Part shown: positions 22,915-30,869 of the stretch, piece after piece
Layout: every line of letters begins with the position of its first letter
How positions within the stretch are numbered: the stretch's first letter is position 1
NCBI GenBank assembly: GCA_905193225.1
Contig: CAJJNV010000024.1
Span: 1-30,869, forward strand
DNA from: an uncultured Oscillospiraceae bacterium
Lineage (GTDB): Bacteria; Bacillota; Clostridia; Oscillospirales; Acutalibacteraceae
DNA: 30,869 nt
Direction: 5' to 3'
Notes under the pieces: generated by a model
Database searches by the model: none
What the model was told of the DNA's origin: nothing
Seen by the model: only the letters and a program-made list of their open reading frames with translations
Position numbers and translations under genes: made by a program

Positions 22915-23793
22915 TCACTTTGAACTTTGAGCGGTTTTTTCGGTCTTTTTGCGAATTATATCCCGCTGTACCGACGGCAATCCCTTATACAAAATATTTT
23001 CGAGAATATCGCCGAAATTTTTAACCGATAAAAGCTCGTAAGCCGCTATGGCCTCGCTTATGCATACGTTCATCTGGCATACGGCATCTTCCTGCATCTG
23101 CTTTTCAGAAAGGCCGCTGTATTTTACGAGAAAGGGATTAAAGCGCTTTTTATCCCTGTCGCTTTCAAGATCGTCGAGAGCATCGGCAAGATAAACCCAC
23201 TTGCCTATACAATATCCTATGCGCTCATATATCCGTTTTACGGCATCGTTTTCAATGCCGTAGGATGTTATTTCGGCAAGAGCCGCCGCCGAAGGATGGC
23301 AACAGGCATCGAGGCTGAATTTTTCGCTGTCTTCGGCCTTTTCCTGCTCAGAGAGAAGAACGTCTATTCTTTCCGAAAGCACGGGATGTTTTTTTGCAGC
23401 CTTTTTGCGTTTTGATTTTGCAAAGGGAAGGAGCAAGCGATATCCGAGCCGCTTGAAAAAGCTTTCGTCCTTTATGTTGTCGCACACCTTACCGTAAAGC
23501 AGCAGCATTGCTACATCGGCCGAATACTCAAGAGAGTTGTCGCAGGTACATAGTCTATTACATTTAACGGCGGGGTTAAAGGTGCATCGGCACTTTTTAA
23601 AATGCATTTCCACATCCTCAGCCGAAGAAAGACGGAGCAGTGCCAAAAACACAAAATCATAGTTAAGGGTAAAGCGGGACAAAAGACCGTAGCTTTTGCC
23701 GAGGGTCTTGCAAAGAGAGCAATATATTCCCCGATAGGCCTCATAGTCTTTCATTCTCAGCTCAGGCTTTGCCGCTTTGACATATCCGAACAG
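22915..23793 (-). CDS. DUF5685-family Cys-rich protein, apparent CTG start
   Basis: A 292-aa soluble, mainly helical protein. The opening FGYVKAAKPELRMKDYEAYR and then GIYCSLCKTLGKSYG match the start of DUF5685 proteins, which usually begin MFGYV. Cysteines cluster in YCSLC and in KKCRC...KCNRLCTC (about residues 67-82), suggesting a metal site. A later DALDDLESDRDKKRFNPF block is conserved in the family and recalls Asp-rich motifs of isoprenoid-type enzymes, though no activity is known. The codon matching the family's initiator Met is CTG at 23793, with GGGAGG seven bases upstream. No ATG, GTG or TTG lies between the upstream stop and that point. ATG 23754 would lose the conserved 13 residues and has only a weak site. 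It probably forms an operon with the J-domain gene. Confidence 0.72.
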   Translation of the reverse strand: MFGYVKAAKPELRMKDYEAYRGIYCSLCKTLGKSYGLLSRFTLNYDFVFLALLRLSSAEDVEMHFKKCRCTFNPAVKCNRLCTCDNSLEYSADVAMLLLYGKVCDNIKDESFFKRLGYRLLLPFAKSKRKKAAKKHPVLSERIDVLLSEQEKAEDSEKFSLDACCHPSAAALAEITSYGIENDAVKRIYERIGYCIGKWVYLADALDDLESDRDKKRFNPFLVKYSGLSEKQMQEDAVCQMNVCISEAIAAYELLSVKNFGDILENILYKGLPSVQRDIIRKKTEKTAQSSK

Positions 23794-23836
23794 GAAACCG
23801 CCTCCCGTCTTTCATTTTTTGCTATTTACACAGTTT

Positions 23837-23842
23837 ATTATA
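23837..23842 (-). promoter_or_regulatory. Possible -10 box for the DUF5685-dnaJ pair
   Basis: TATAAT (23842-23837) on the minus strand lies 43 bases upstream of the CTG start. No good -35 is seen, so it is a weak call. GAACGAAAGTTC at 23915-23926, further upstream, has the core of a Gram-positive LexA box. Confidence 0.4.
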
Positions 23843-23953
23843 CATTAATTGCAGGTGTAATAGTTTAACTCATTGTAAATATTGAGTGTTGCCATCCGAC
23901 AATAACCTTTTGCGGAACGAAAGTTCACCGGGAAGCAGGCTTAAATCAAGATT

Positions 23954-26776
23954 TTAAAGCACTTCCTTAAGAAAGTGGCCGGTATAGGATTTCTTACTCT
24001 TTGCGATTTTTTCGGGAGTACCGTATGCTACTACCCTTCCGCCGCCGTTTCCGCCCTCGGGGCCGATGTCGATTATATAATCGGCGGTTTTGACGACATC
24101 CATATTATGCTCGATAATTATAACTGTATTACCCGCATCCACAAGGCGCTGAAGCACATCTATAAGTCTGTGTACGTCGGCGGTGTGAAGTCCTATGGTC
24201 GGCTCGTCGAGAATATAAACCGTCTTGCCGGTGGCCCGTTTGCAAAGTTCGCTTGAAAGCTTTACCCTCTGCGCCTCCCCTCCCGAAAGGGTGGTAGCAG
24301 GCTGACCCAGCTTTATATATCCCATACCCACATCGCAAAGGGCCTGAATCTTTCTTGCGATTTTAGGAATCGGAGCAAAAAATTCCAGCGCCTCTTCGGC
24401 CGTCATTTCCAGCACATCGTAAATGCTCTTGCCTTTGTATTTTATCTCAAGAGTCTCATGGTTGTATCGGTGTGCCTTACACACCTCGCAGGGCACATAT
24501 ATATCAGGCAAAAAGTGCATTTCTATCTTGATTATGCCGTCGCCCTGGCAGGCCTCGCACCGTCCTCCCTTAACATTAAAAGAAAACCGCCCTGCGTTAT
24601 ATCCCCTTATTTTTGCATCGGGGGTTTTTGCATAAAGCTCTCTTATGTCGTTGAAAACGCCGATGTAGGTGGCGGGATTTGAGCGAGGGGTACGTCCGAT
24701 GGGCTGTTGATTTATATCTATAACCTTGTCGAGATTTTCAAGGCCCTTTATTCCCTCGCATTTTCCGGTTTTTTTACGGGCGCCGTTTAAGGTGTTGGCA
24801 AGGGTTTTGTAAAGCACCTCGTTTACAAGGGAGGATTTTCCCGAGCCCGACACTCCCGTAACGCACACAAATTCACCCAGCGGGAATTTTACATCTATAT
24901 TTTTAAGATTGTTTTCCTTTGCGCCGATGACCTCTATAAACTTGCCGTTTCCGCTTCTTCTGACCTTCGGCACCTCTATTTTTTTGCGTCCCGAGAGGTA
25001 GTCTCCGGTAAGTGATTCTTTGCAGGCCATAATCTCGTCCACCGTTCCCGCACAGACGAGATTTCCGCCGTGTACACCCGCTCCCGGACCGATGTCACAG
25101 ATGTAATCGGCATTGAGCATTGTTTCGTCATCATGCTCGACAACCACGAGGGTGTTGCCCAGATCGCGAAGCTTTTTAAGGGTGGCGATGAGCTTTGTGT
25201 TGTCTCTTTTGTGCAGTCCGATGCTGGGTTCGTCGAAAATGTAAAGCACTCCCTGAAGTGAAGAACCGATCTGCGTGGCAAGGCGTATGCGCTGGCTTTC
25301 TCCGCCCGAAAGAGTCCCGGATGAACGGGAAAGTGTGAGATAACCGAGTCCCACATCCCTTAAAAATCCGAGACGGCTCTTTATCTCCTTAATTATCAGC
25401 CGGCCGATCATAAGCTCACGGTCGGTAAGCTCAAGATGCTCGATAAAATCGAGCAATTCCTCAACCGACAAACGGGAAAGTGTGTCTATATTTTTCCCGC
25501 CCACCGTCACGGCAAGGGATTTTTCGTTAAGTCTTGCTCCGTGGCACTCGGGACAAGGCAGGGCGGTCATATAGCTTTCGATATCGTCCCGCGAATAGGA
25601 GCTGTCGGTTTCCTTGTATCTGCGCTCAAGGTTGTTTATAACGCCCTCGAATGTGCCTTCGTAAGATGTTGTACGTCCGCCGAATTTGCGGGTTAAGGAA
25701 ATCTTTTTGTCCCCCGTTCCGTAAAGCAGGGCCTTTTGTCCCTCCTCGGGAATTTCGCCGAAGGGGATGTCAAGGGAAAAGCCGTAGTAATTTGCGATTC
25801 CTTCAAAATACATTCTGGCAATGGAACCGTATTCCCCGCTCATACTCCATCCGCTTCCCTTTATGGCTCCCTGATTAAGGGAAAGGAGCTTGTTGGGTAC
25901 AATGGCATCGGGATCGATTTTCATAAAAACGCCGAGGCCGTCGCACTTTTTACAGGCACCGAAGGGATTATTGAAGGAAAACATTCTGGGAGAGAGTTCT
26001 TCAATGCTTATTCCGTGCTCGGGACAGGCATAGTCCTGGGAAAAGAGCATTTCTTCCCCGCCGATGACATCCACCACCATAAGGGCACTGTGTTCAAAAG
26101 CGGTCTCGATGGAATCGGCAAGACGGCTGCGTATTTCCGGCTTGACAACCAGTCGGTCAACCACTATTTCGATGTTGTGTTTTTTGTTCTTTTCAAGGGG
26201 TATTTCTTCGGTCAGGTCATACATATTTCCGTCGGCCCTGACCCTTACAAAGCCGCTTTTGCGCGCCGCCTCAAGTTCCTTTGTGTGCTCTCCCTTTCGT
26301 CCGCGGACGATGGGCGCCATTATCTGAATCTTGGTTTTTTCGGGAAGAGAGAGTATCTGCTCCACCATCTGATCCACCGTCTGCTGCTTTATCTCCCTGC
26401 CGCATACTGGGCAGTGAGGAATTCCGATACGGGCAAAAAGAAGCCTCATATAATCGTGTATCTCGGTGACCGTTCCCACCGTCGAACGGGGATTTTTGGA
26501 GGTGGTTTTCTGATCGATGGAAATGGCGGGAGAAAGGCCGTCTATGCTGTCCACATCCGGCTTTTCCATCTGTCCCAAAAACATTCTGGCATAGGAAGAA
26601 AGAGACTCAATATACCTCCTCTGTCCCTCGGCGTAAAGGGTATCAAAAGCAAGGGAGGATTTTCCCGAGCCCGACACACCGGTAAATACCACAAGCTTGT
26701 CCCTCGGTATGGTCACATCGATGTTTTTAAGATTGTTTGCTCTTGCGCCTTTTATGACTATTTGATCTCTCGGCAT
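23954..26776 (-). CDS. uvrA: Excinuclease ABC subunit A
   Basis: A 940-aa DNA-damage sensor for nucleotide excision repair. It works as a dimer, loads UvrB at lesions and then leaves. It has two ABC ATPase modules. The first Walker A is GVSGSGKSS at about 33-41, with signature LSGGESQRIRLA. The second has GVSGSGKSS again and LSGGEAQRVKLS. The zinc modules CPVCGREI and CEACQGDGI...CEVC are present, as are the Walker B regions (IFDEPSIGLH and ILDEPTIGLH). The length is normal. ATG 26776 has GAGGG upstream inside uvrB, and the two reading frames overlap by 50 nt (26727-26776). No clear terminator was found after its stop. Confidence 0.98.
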   Translation of the reverse strand: MPRDQIVIKGARANNLKNIDVTIPRDKLVVFTGVSGSGKSSLAFDTLYAEGQRRYIESLSSYARMFLGQMEKPDVDSIDGLSPAISIDQKTTSKNPRSTVGTVTEIHDYMRLLFARIGIPHCPVCGREIKQQTVDQMVEQILSLPEKTKIQIMAPIVRGRKGEHTKELEAARKSGFVRVRADGNMYDLTEEIPLEKNKKHNIEIVVDRLVVKPEIRSRLADSIETAFEHSALMVVDVIGGEEMLFSQDYACPEHGISIEELSPRMFSFNNPFGACKKCDGLGVFMKIDPDAIVPNKLLSLNQGAIKGSGWSMSGEYGSIARMYFEGIANYYGFSLDIPFGEIPEEGQKALLYGTGDKKISLTRKFGGRTTSYEGTFEGVINNLERRYKETDSSYSRDDIESYMTALPCPECHGARLNEKSLAVTVGGKNIDTLSRLSVEELLDFIEHLELTDRELMIGRLIIKEIKSRLGFLRDVGLGYLTLSRSSGTLSGGESQRIRLATQIGSSLQGVLYIFDEPSIGLHKRDNTKLIATLKKLRDLGNTLVVVEHDDETMLNADYICDIGPGAGVHGGNLVCAGTVDEIMACKESLTGDYLSGRKKIEVPKVRRSGNGKFIEVIGAKENNLKNIDVKFPLGEFVCVTGVSGSGKSSLVNEVLYKTLANTLNGARKKTGKCEGIKGLENLDKVIDINQQPIGRTPRSNPATYIGVFNDIRELYAKTPDAKIRGYNAGRFSFNVKGGRCEACQGDGIIKIEMHFLPDIYVPCEVCKAHRYNHETLEIKYKGKSIYDVLEMTAEEALEFFAPIPKIARKIQALCDVGMGYIKLGQPATTLSGGEAQRVKLSSELCKRATGKTVYILDEPTIGLHTADVHRLIDVLQRLVDAGNTVIIIEHNMDVVKTADYIIDIGPEGGNGGGRVVAYGTPEKIAKSKKSYTGHFLKEVL

Positions 26777-28736
26777 TGTCTTTTCCCTCTCTTATCTCTT
26801 TAATTCTGTCTCTCAAAAATGCGGCGTGCTCAAATTCCAGCATTTTGGACGCCGTCTGCATTTCCTTTGTAAGCTTGTTAATAAGCTGTTCCTTTTCCTT
26901 GTCCGAAAGCCGCTTTACCGCCGCCTTATCGGGCACCTTACCCGATATTTCAAGCACATCCCTTACACCTTTGACAATAGTTTTGGGAATGATGCCGTGA
27001 TCGGCATTGTATTTTTGCTGAATTTCTCTTCGGCGCAGGGTTTCGGTGATTGCCTTTTCCATGGAGGGCGTAACGCTGTCGGCATACATAATTACCGCTC
27101 CGTTGGCGTTTCTGGCAGCTCGTCCCACCGTTTGGATAAGTGAGCTTTCGCTTCGCAAAAAGCCTTCCTTGTCGGCGTCTAAGATGGCCACAAGGGACAC
27201 TTCGGGAATATCCAGTCCCTCTCTTAAAAGGTTTATTCCCACAAGCACATCAAACTCTCCGAGCCGCAGATCCCTTATTATTTCCATACGCTCGATGGTA
27301 TCGATGTCGTGGTGCATATATCTTACCTTTATGCCCACGCCCGTGAGATATTCGGTAAGATCTTCAGCCATTTTTTTTGTAAGGGTGGTAACAAGTACCC
27401 TTTCCTTTCGTTCCACCCGCTCGTTTATTTCCGAAACGAGATCGTCAATCTGCCCGTCGGTGGGCTTGACGGTTATCTCGGGATCAAGCAGACCGGTAGG
27501 ACGGATTATCTGTTCGGCCACCTGAGCTGCGTGCTCCCGTTCAAAAGGTCCGGGGGTTGCGCTGACAAATACGGCCTGATTTATATGATCATAAAATTCG
27601 TCAAAATTCAGCGGGCGGTTATCGAAGGCCGACGGCAGACGGAAACCGTAGTCCACAAGGTTTTCCTTTCTGGCCCTGTCCCCGCCGTACATTCCCCTGA
27701 CCTGGGGAAGGGTGACATGGGATTCATCCACGAAAAGAAGATAATCCTTGGGAAAATAATCGAGCAGCGTAAAGGGACTGCTCCCCCTCGGACGGCCGGA
27801 CATAACGCCGGAATAGTTTTCAATTCCCTTGCACACACCGATCTCTTTAAGCATTTCCATATCGTATTCGGTGCGCTGGCGTATTCTTTGCGCTTCAAGC
27901 AGTTTTCCCTGTTTCTTAAACCATTTTACCCGTTCTTCCATTTCTTCCTTTATGGCGCATATGGCTCTGTCCATACGTTCTCTGTCGATAACATAGTGGG
28001 AGGCGGGATATATTGCGGCATGGGAAAGGGTGCTTTTGACCTCTCCGGTCAGGGCGTTTATTTCGCTTATGCGGTCGATCTCGTCTCCGAAAAATTCCAC
28101 TCTTACGGCGTTTTCCATAGAGTATGCCGGGAAGATTTCCACAACGTCTCCCCTGACCCTGAATTTGTTTCGGGTAAAATTAACATCGTTTCGCTCATAC
28201 TGTATGTCCACAAGCCGGCAAAGCAGTTCGTTTCTGTCCATTTCTTTACCCGGGCGGAGAGAAACCACCATATTTTTATAGTCAATAGGATCGCCTAGGG
28301 TATAGATGCAGGAAACACTGGACACGATTATGACATCCCGCCGCTCGGCAAGTGAGGAGGTGGCCGAATGTCGCATTTTGTCGATTTCGTCGTTTATGGC
28401 CGAATCCTTTTCGATGTATGTGTCGGTTCCGGGAATGTAGGCCTCGGGTTGGTAGTAGTCGTAGTAACTGGCGAAATACTCGACGGCATTATCGGGAAAA
28501 AATTCCTTAAACTCGCTGCAAAGCTGGGCGGCAAGAGTTTTGTTGTGTGCAAGCACGAGGGTGGGACGGTTAACGTTTTCGATAACGTTGGCCATAGTAA
28601 AGGTTTTTCCCGAGCCGGTAACGCCTAAAAGCACCTGCTCCTTATATCCCTTTTCAAGACCTTTTACAAGTTTATCGATAGCCTCGGGCTGGTCTCCCGT
28701 AGGCTTATAATCCGATACAAGCTTGAATTTCTCCAT
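26727..28736 (-). CDS. uvrB: Excinuclease ABC subunit B
   Basis: A 669-aa helicase-like protein that receives damaged DNA from UvrA, verifies the lesion and recruits UvrC. It has Walker A GVTGSGKTF near residue 40, the beta-hairpin region YYDYYQPEAYIPGTDTYIEKD, the DEAD-box variant VDESH, the motif VI region QTVGRAARN, and the C-terminal UVR motif (KEMQTASKMLEFEHAAFLRDRIKEI) that contacts UvrC. The start is ATG 28736 because AGGAGGAGA lies directly before it. ATG 28751 would have that site inside its own coding region. The C-terminal tail rich in Ser/Lys/Arg is encoded by the 50 nt shared with the uvrA start. uvrC is not in the window. Confidence 0.98.
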   Translation of the reverse strand: MEKFKLVSDYKPTGDQPEAIDKLVKGLEKGYKEQVLLGVTGSGKTFTMANVIENVNRPTLVLAHNKTLAAQLCSEFKEFFPDNAVEYFASYYDYYQPEAYIPGTDTYIEKDSAINDEIDKMRHSATSSLAERRDVIIVSSVSCIYTLGDPIDYKNMVVSLRPGKEMDRNELLCRLVDIQYERNDVNFTRNKFRVRGDVVEIFPAYSMENAVRVEFFGDEIDRISEINALTGEVKSTLSHAAIYPASHYVIDRERMDRAICAIKEEMEERVKWFKKQGKLLEAQRIRQRTEYDMEMLKEIGVCKGIENYSGVMSGRPRGSSPFTLLDYFPKDYLLFVDESHVTLPQVRGMYGGDRARKENLVDYGFRLPSAFDNRPLNFDEFYDHINQAVFVSATPGPFEREHAAQVAEQIIRPTGLLDPEITVKPTDGQIDDLVSEINERVERKERVLVTTLTKKMAEDLTEYLTGVGIKVRYMHHDIDTIERMEIIRDLRLGEFDVLVGINLLREGLDIPEVSLVAILDADKEGFLRSESSLIQTVGRAARNANGAVIMYADSVTPSMEKAITETLRRREIQQKYNADHGIIPKTIVKGVRDVLEISGKVPDKAAVKRLSDKEKEQLINKLTKEMQTASKMLEFEHAAFLRDRIKEIREGKDNAERSNSHKRRKSKQS

Positions 28737-28857
28737 AAGTCTCCTCCTCATATCCTCATATTTGATAAATCCGATAACAGCCGTTTAACAAACGGTTTTT
28801 CTATTTTTTCTCCTTAAGGGGCTTCGCTGTAATCGGCACAAAAATTGCTATTATAGT

Positions 28858-28886
28858 ATTGTACCATAAAGCCGTTTAATTCGCAA
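28858..28886 (-). promoter_or_regulatory. Promoter of uvrB-uvrA
   Basis: TTGCGA (28886-28881), a 17-base spacer and TACAAT (28863-28858). A TATACC-N2-GGTATA palindrome (28888-28901) abuts the -35 and could be an operator. The 5' leader of about 115 bases contains CCGTTT/AAACGG, a small hairpin shortly before the uvrB ribosome-binding site. Confidence 0.65.
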
Positions 28887-29090
28887 GTATACCTCGGTAT
28901 AATTAAAGGTAAATTCATAATAGTGCAAATCGGCAAAGCACGGTGCACAACACAATGCTCTGCACAGCAATTTCCGCAGTGATTGCCGCAAATTTCCGCA
29001 GCGATGGATTCTGCAATCACCGCTGTAATCGGCGCAGAAAAACGGAACCTTTAAAAGAAAAAACAATTTCCCTAAAAGATTCCGTTTGTT
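28875..29090 (+). ncRNA. Possible divergent promoter and structured transcript
   Basis: On the plus strand TTTAAT (28875-28880), a 17-base spacer and TATAAT (28898-28903) overlap the uvrB promoter head to head. About 180 bases of non-coding sequence follow and end at AAACGGAA/TTCCGTTT (29040-29087) followed by GTTTT, a weak terminator. Inside are complementary pieces (GTGATTGC at 28977-28984 with GCAATCAC at 29012-29019) and a repeated ATTTCCGCAG. No protein-like frame with a ribosome-binding site exists. The evidence is only arrangement and pairing potential. Confidence 0.3.
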
Positions 29091-29091
29091 T

Positions 29092-29366
29092 TAAGCAATA
29101 GACGGTCGAACCCCGCACGCCTTAAAAATGTTAAATTTCCCGTTTTTATCGTTTCGCCACTTGAAATACGCCAGTATATCGGCGTGACAAAACTTCAAAA
29201 ACGAAAAATTTTCCTATTTTTAAGGTCGAAGAGTTTCTGCCGTTCATTTTTCTGCGCGGGAAAGCGTGAAATCGGCCATCAGGCTGACGCCTATGGTTGA
29301 TGAACGCGATGCCGCACGGGAAAAGGGACGAGCGAAACCGTACGGTGTTCGACCGTCTGTTGCTTA
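29092..29366 (-). mobile_element. 275-bp MITE-like element, copy B (inverted relative to copy A)
   Basis: It starts TAAGCAATAGACGG and ends CCGTCTGTTGCTTA. The terminal inverted repeats match over about 27 bp with three mismatches. It aligns end to end with the reverse complement of 8838-9112, with no gaps. It has no ORF and TA at both edges. It fills most of the spacer between uvrB and the secreted CAP-like gene, and its right edge is 74 bp from the end of that gene. Confidence 0.75.
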
Positions 29367-29439
29367 TGCAATTATTATATTGCAGCGCTGCGTTCAATTG
29401 CTGTCATATCAAACCGACGGCAATCCAATTGATCATATA

Positions 29440-30869
29440 TCAGAATTTTTTAATCTTTTTAACCGCAAAACAAAGTATCTTAAGCGCGTCGATGACAGTT
29501 ATGTCATTATCAGAATCCACATCGGCGGCATTTTTCTGCTTCTGCGAAAGTTGAATTTTCCCCACCGCCGCTTTAAGGGTCAAAAGGGCGTCAACAGACG
29601 AGACCCTGCCGTCGTCGTTCACATCTCCGCAGGTGTAAAAGCTTTGGTCCACATCGAGGGTTATGAGACCGCTGATATAGAAGAAGTTCATAAAGTTATC
29701 CGCATCGGCAACAACAAAATACCTTCCGCTGTCGCCCGCTTCAAGGCTGCTTACGGTCAGCTTTGAGCCGTTTACCGTTATTCTTTCATTTTCAGAAACC
29801 CGGCTTGCCGAATTATCGGAATTCAGCTTATACCAAGTGTATTTTACTCCGCTGTAATCAACCGAAAGGTCAAGCTCGGCCGTCTGTCCCGATGACAGCT
29901 CCCTTCCTTCGGTGTTTCCCGAAAACTCCGATTTACCCTTTTCGAATATATAAATCGAAAAATTGCAGTGTATGCTTTCGGGATCCTCAACATTTTTCGG
30001 AATATCGCCGCTGTTAAAGGCGGGTGTGCACACTATCTCGTCCGAGGTTCCCGGGAAGTAGGAATATCCCCTATTTTCAAAGGTCCATCCGGTTATGTCA
30101 AGAACAAAGTGGCTGCCGCTTTCAAGGCTGACCTCAACGGCCTTGGGCAAAAATGGAGAGGCCTTTTTTACCGCTTCGTCAAAGGATGCAGCATCAGTAA
30201 ACACGGTGCTTTTGTTTGTATCGGCAAATCCCACGTTCTTGACCGTCGAGCTGACGCCTTCGAATTTATCGAAAAAGTTTACGGTGTATTCTATCTTAAC
30301 CTCGCGGTCGTCTGTGTCCCGCAGACCTGAAACCTCCACCTTATAGCTGTGGGAGTATAAATATCCCTCGTCCTTTCTCGGTGCCTTAAGGAAGATTATC
30401 CGACCGGCCGACAGATTGCCCTGCTGCTTTGAATAATCAAAGCTCTCTCCCGTTTCAAGGTCGGTTATTTTTGCAAAAACGCTCTGCTCATCGGCCTGTT
30501 TAAAAACCTTTTCATTAAGATAAATGTCCCAGTCAGACTGAGAGGCCATATCCTGCTTCGGGAAATATCCGGGAGAAGGGTATGCTGCAAATTTTTCGCT
30601 GAATTTTTCCTGCGCTTCGGCTGTTTCCCGTGTTAATCCGTATGTTGCCCCGCCCAGACCCATTTGCACGCTTCCGATATAGGGCGAAAGCAAAGAAGTA
30701 CGATGGCCTGCGGTGTATGTGAAATGGCTTTCACCGAAAAACCCTCTTATTGCGCTTTGATAGGTATATGAGGAAATTATGTTGTGGTTTGCGTAAACGG
30801 CGCTGTCGTAAAAGCCCTGATCCATATCGTCGGGCTTTTTATACTCCCAAAGGCTGTGGGTAAGGCCCA
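29440..30869 (-). CDS. Secreted CAP-like protein with Ig-like region and dockerin, 5' end outside window
   Basis: The visible 475 residues are the C-terminal part of a larger extracellular protein, still open at base 30869. The first 80 residues (WEYKKPDDMDQGFYDSAVYA, then TYTAGHRTSLLSPY and VQMGLGG) resemble the end of a CAP/SCP-like domain, where GHR and the following Leu-Pro/Ser segment are typical. Beta-rich regions follow. One resembles an immunoglobulin fold (KYTWYKLNSD...LEAGDSGRYFVVAD). The last 63 residues form a type I dockerin with two calcium loops (DVNDDGRVSSVDA and DVDSDNDITVIDA). Its C-terminus is basic (KKIKKF). Like the beta-helix protein at 1082 it would bind a cohesin scaffold. 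Catalytic function is unknown and the CAP call is moderate. Confidence 0.75.
   Translation of the reverse strand, partial: GLTHSLWEYKKPDDMDQGFYDSAVYANHNIISSYTYQSAIRGFFGESHFTYTAGHRTSLLSPYIGSVQMGLGGATYGLTRETAEAQEKFSEKFAAYPSPGYFPKQDMASQSDWDIYLNEKVFKQADEQSVFAKITDLETGESFDYSKQQGNLSAGRIIFLKAPRKDEGYLYSHSYKVEVSGLRDTDDREVKIEYTVNFFDKFEGVSSTVKNVGFADTNKSTVFTDAASFDEAVKKASPFLPKAVEVSLESGSHFVLDITGWTFENRGYSYFPGTSDEIVCTPAFNSGDIPKNVEDPESIHCNFSIYIFEKGKSEFSGNTEGRELSSGQTAELDLSVDYSGVKYTWYKLNSDNSASRVSENERITVNGSKLTVSSLEAGDSGRYFVVADADNFMNFFYISGLITLDVDQSFYTCGDVNDDGRVSSVDALLTLKAAVGKIQLSQKQKNAADVDSDNDITVIDALKILCFAVKKIKKF

Noticed and set aside
25736..28298. Plus-strand open frames of 329-355 codons opposite uvrA and uvrB
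   Set aside because: They run antisense to strongly conserved uvrA and uvrB, so they are shadows.
28814..29066. Two overlapping minus-strand frames (68 and 71 codons) rich in Cys
   Set aside because: They overlap the uvrB promoter, lack ribosome-binding sites and have unnatural composition produced by short repeats.

Overview
The window reads as chromosomal DNA from a Gram-positive anaerobe of the class Clostridia, most likely a Ruminococcaceae/Oscillospiraceae relative. The reasons are the gene families and their order (cmk-plsC-ispH-rpsA, uvrB-uvrA, a dnaJ-like gene beside a DUF5685-type gene), long-form HPF, strong Shine-Dalgarno sites, and type I dockerin modules on secreted proteins. 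Most genes lie on the minus strand; the exceptions are the metal-resistance pair, a LiaF-like gene and tRNA-Ser.

Layout. 1-4250: two secreted-protein genes, a partial N-acetylmuramoyl-L-alanine amidase with a TTG start and a 1004-aa parallel beta-helix protein ending in a dockerin. 4397-6850: a self-contained cadmium/zinc/lead efflux operon, with a perfect sigma-A promoter, an SmtB/CadC-type operator, a CadC-type repressor retaining all eight known metal ligands, and a P1B ATPase without an N-terminal metal-binding domain. 6962-8721: a membrane-lipid pair, a UgtP/MGDG-synthase-like glycosyltransferase followed by a divergent PlsY. 8722-9620: a gene-poor strip holding a 275-bp MITE-like element and the C-terminal remnant of a membrane-protein gene. 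9605-11125: a LiaF-like gene and hpf, convergent. 11400-11900: a possible small RNA and tRNA-His. 12159-15070: argG-argH, the last two steps of arginine synthesis. 15164-16325: a YihY/BrkB membrane protein and tRNA-Ser(GGA).

16443-22030 carries a housekeeping series running leftward: membrane protein, HI0933-type flavoprotein, cmk, plsC, ispH, rpsA. It links nucleotide, phospholipid and isoprenoid synthesis with translation and ends at a strong terminator. 22165-23842 holds a J-domain protein with a Cys-rich tail and a Cys-rich DUF5685-like gene that seems to start at CTG. 23954-28886 is uvrB-uvrA, overlapping by 50 nt. The right edge (29440-30869) is the C-terminal part of a secreted CAP-like protein with an Ig-like region and a second dockerin.

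The window is mainly housekeeping, and I do not see a complete new defence or biosynthetic system. The points most worth following are: two 275-bp copies (about 93% identical by eye) of an ORF-less element with terminal inverted repeats, plus weaker relatives in three other spacers; two possible intergenic RNAs; the CTG start; the exact ligand match of the CadC regulator with its operator; and the dockerin proteins, which imply a cohesin scaffold elsewhere in the genome.
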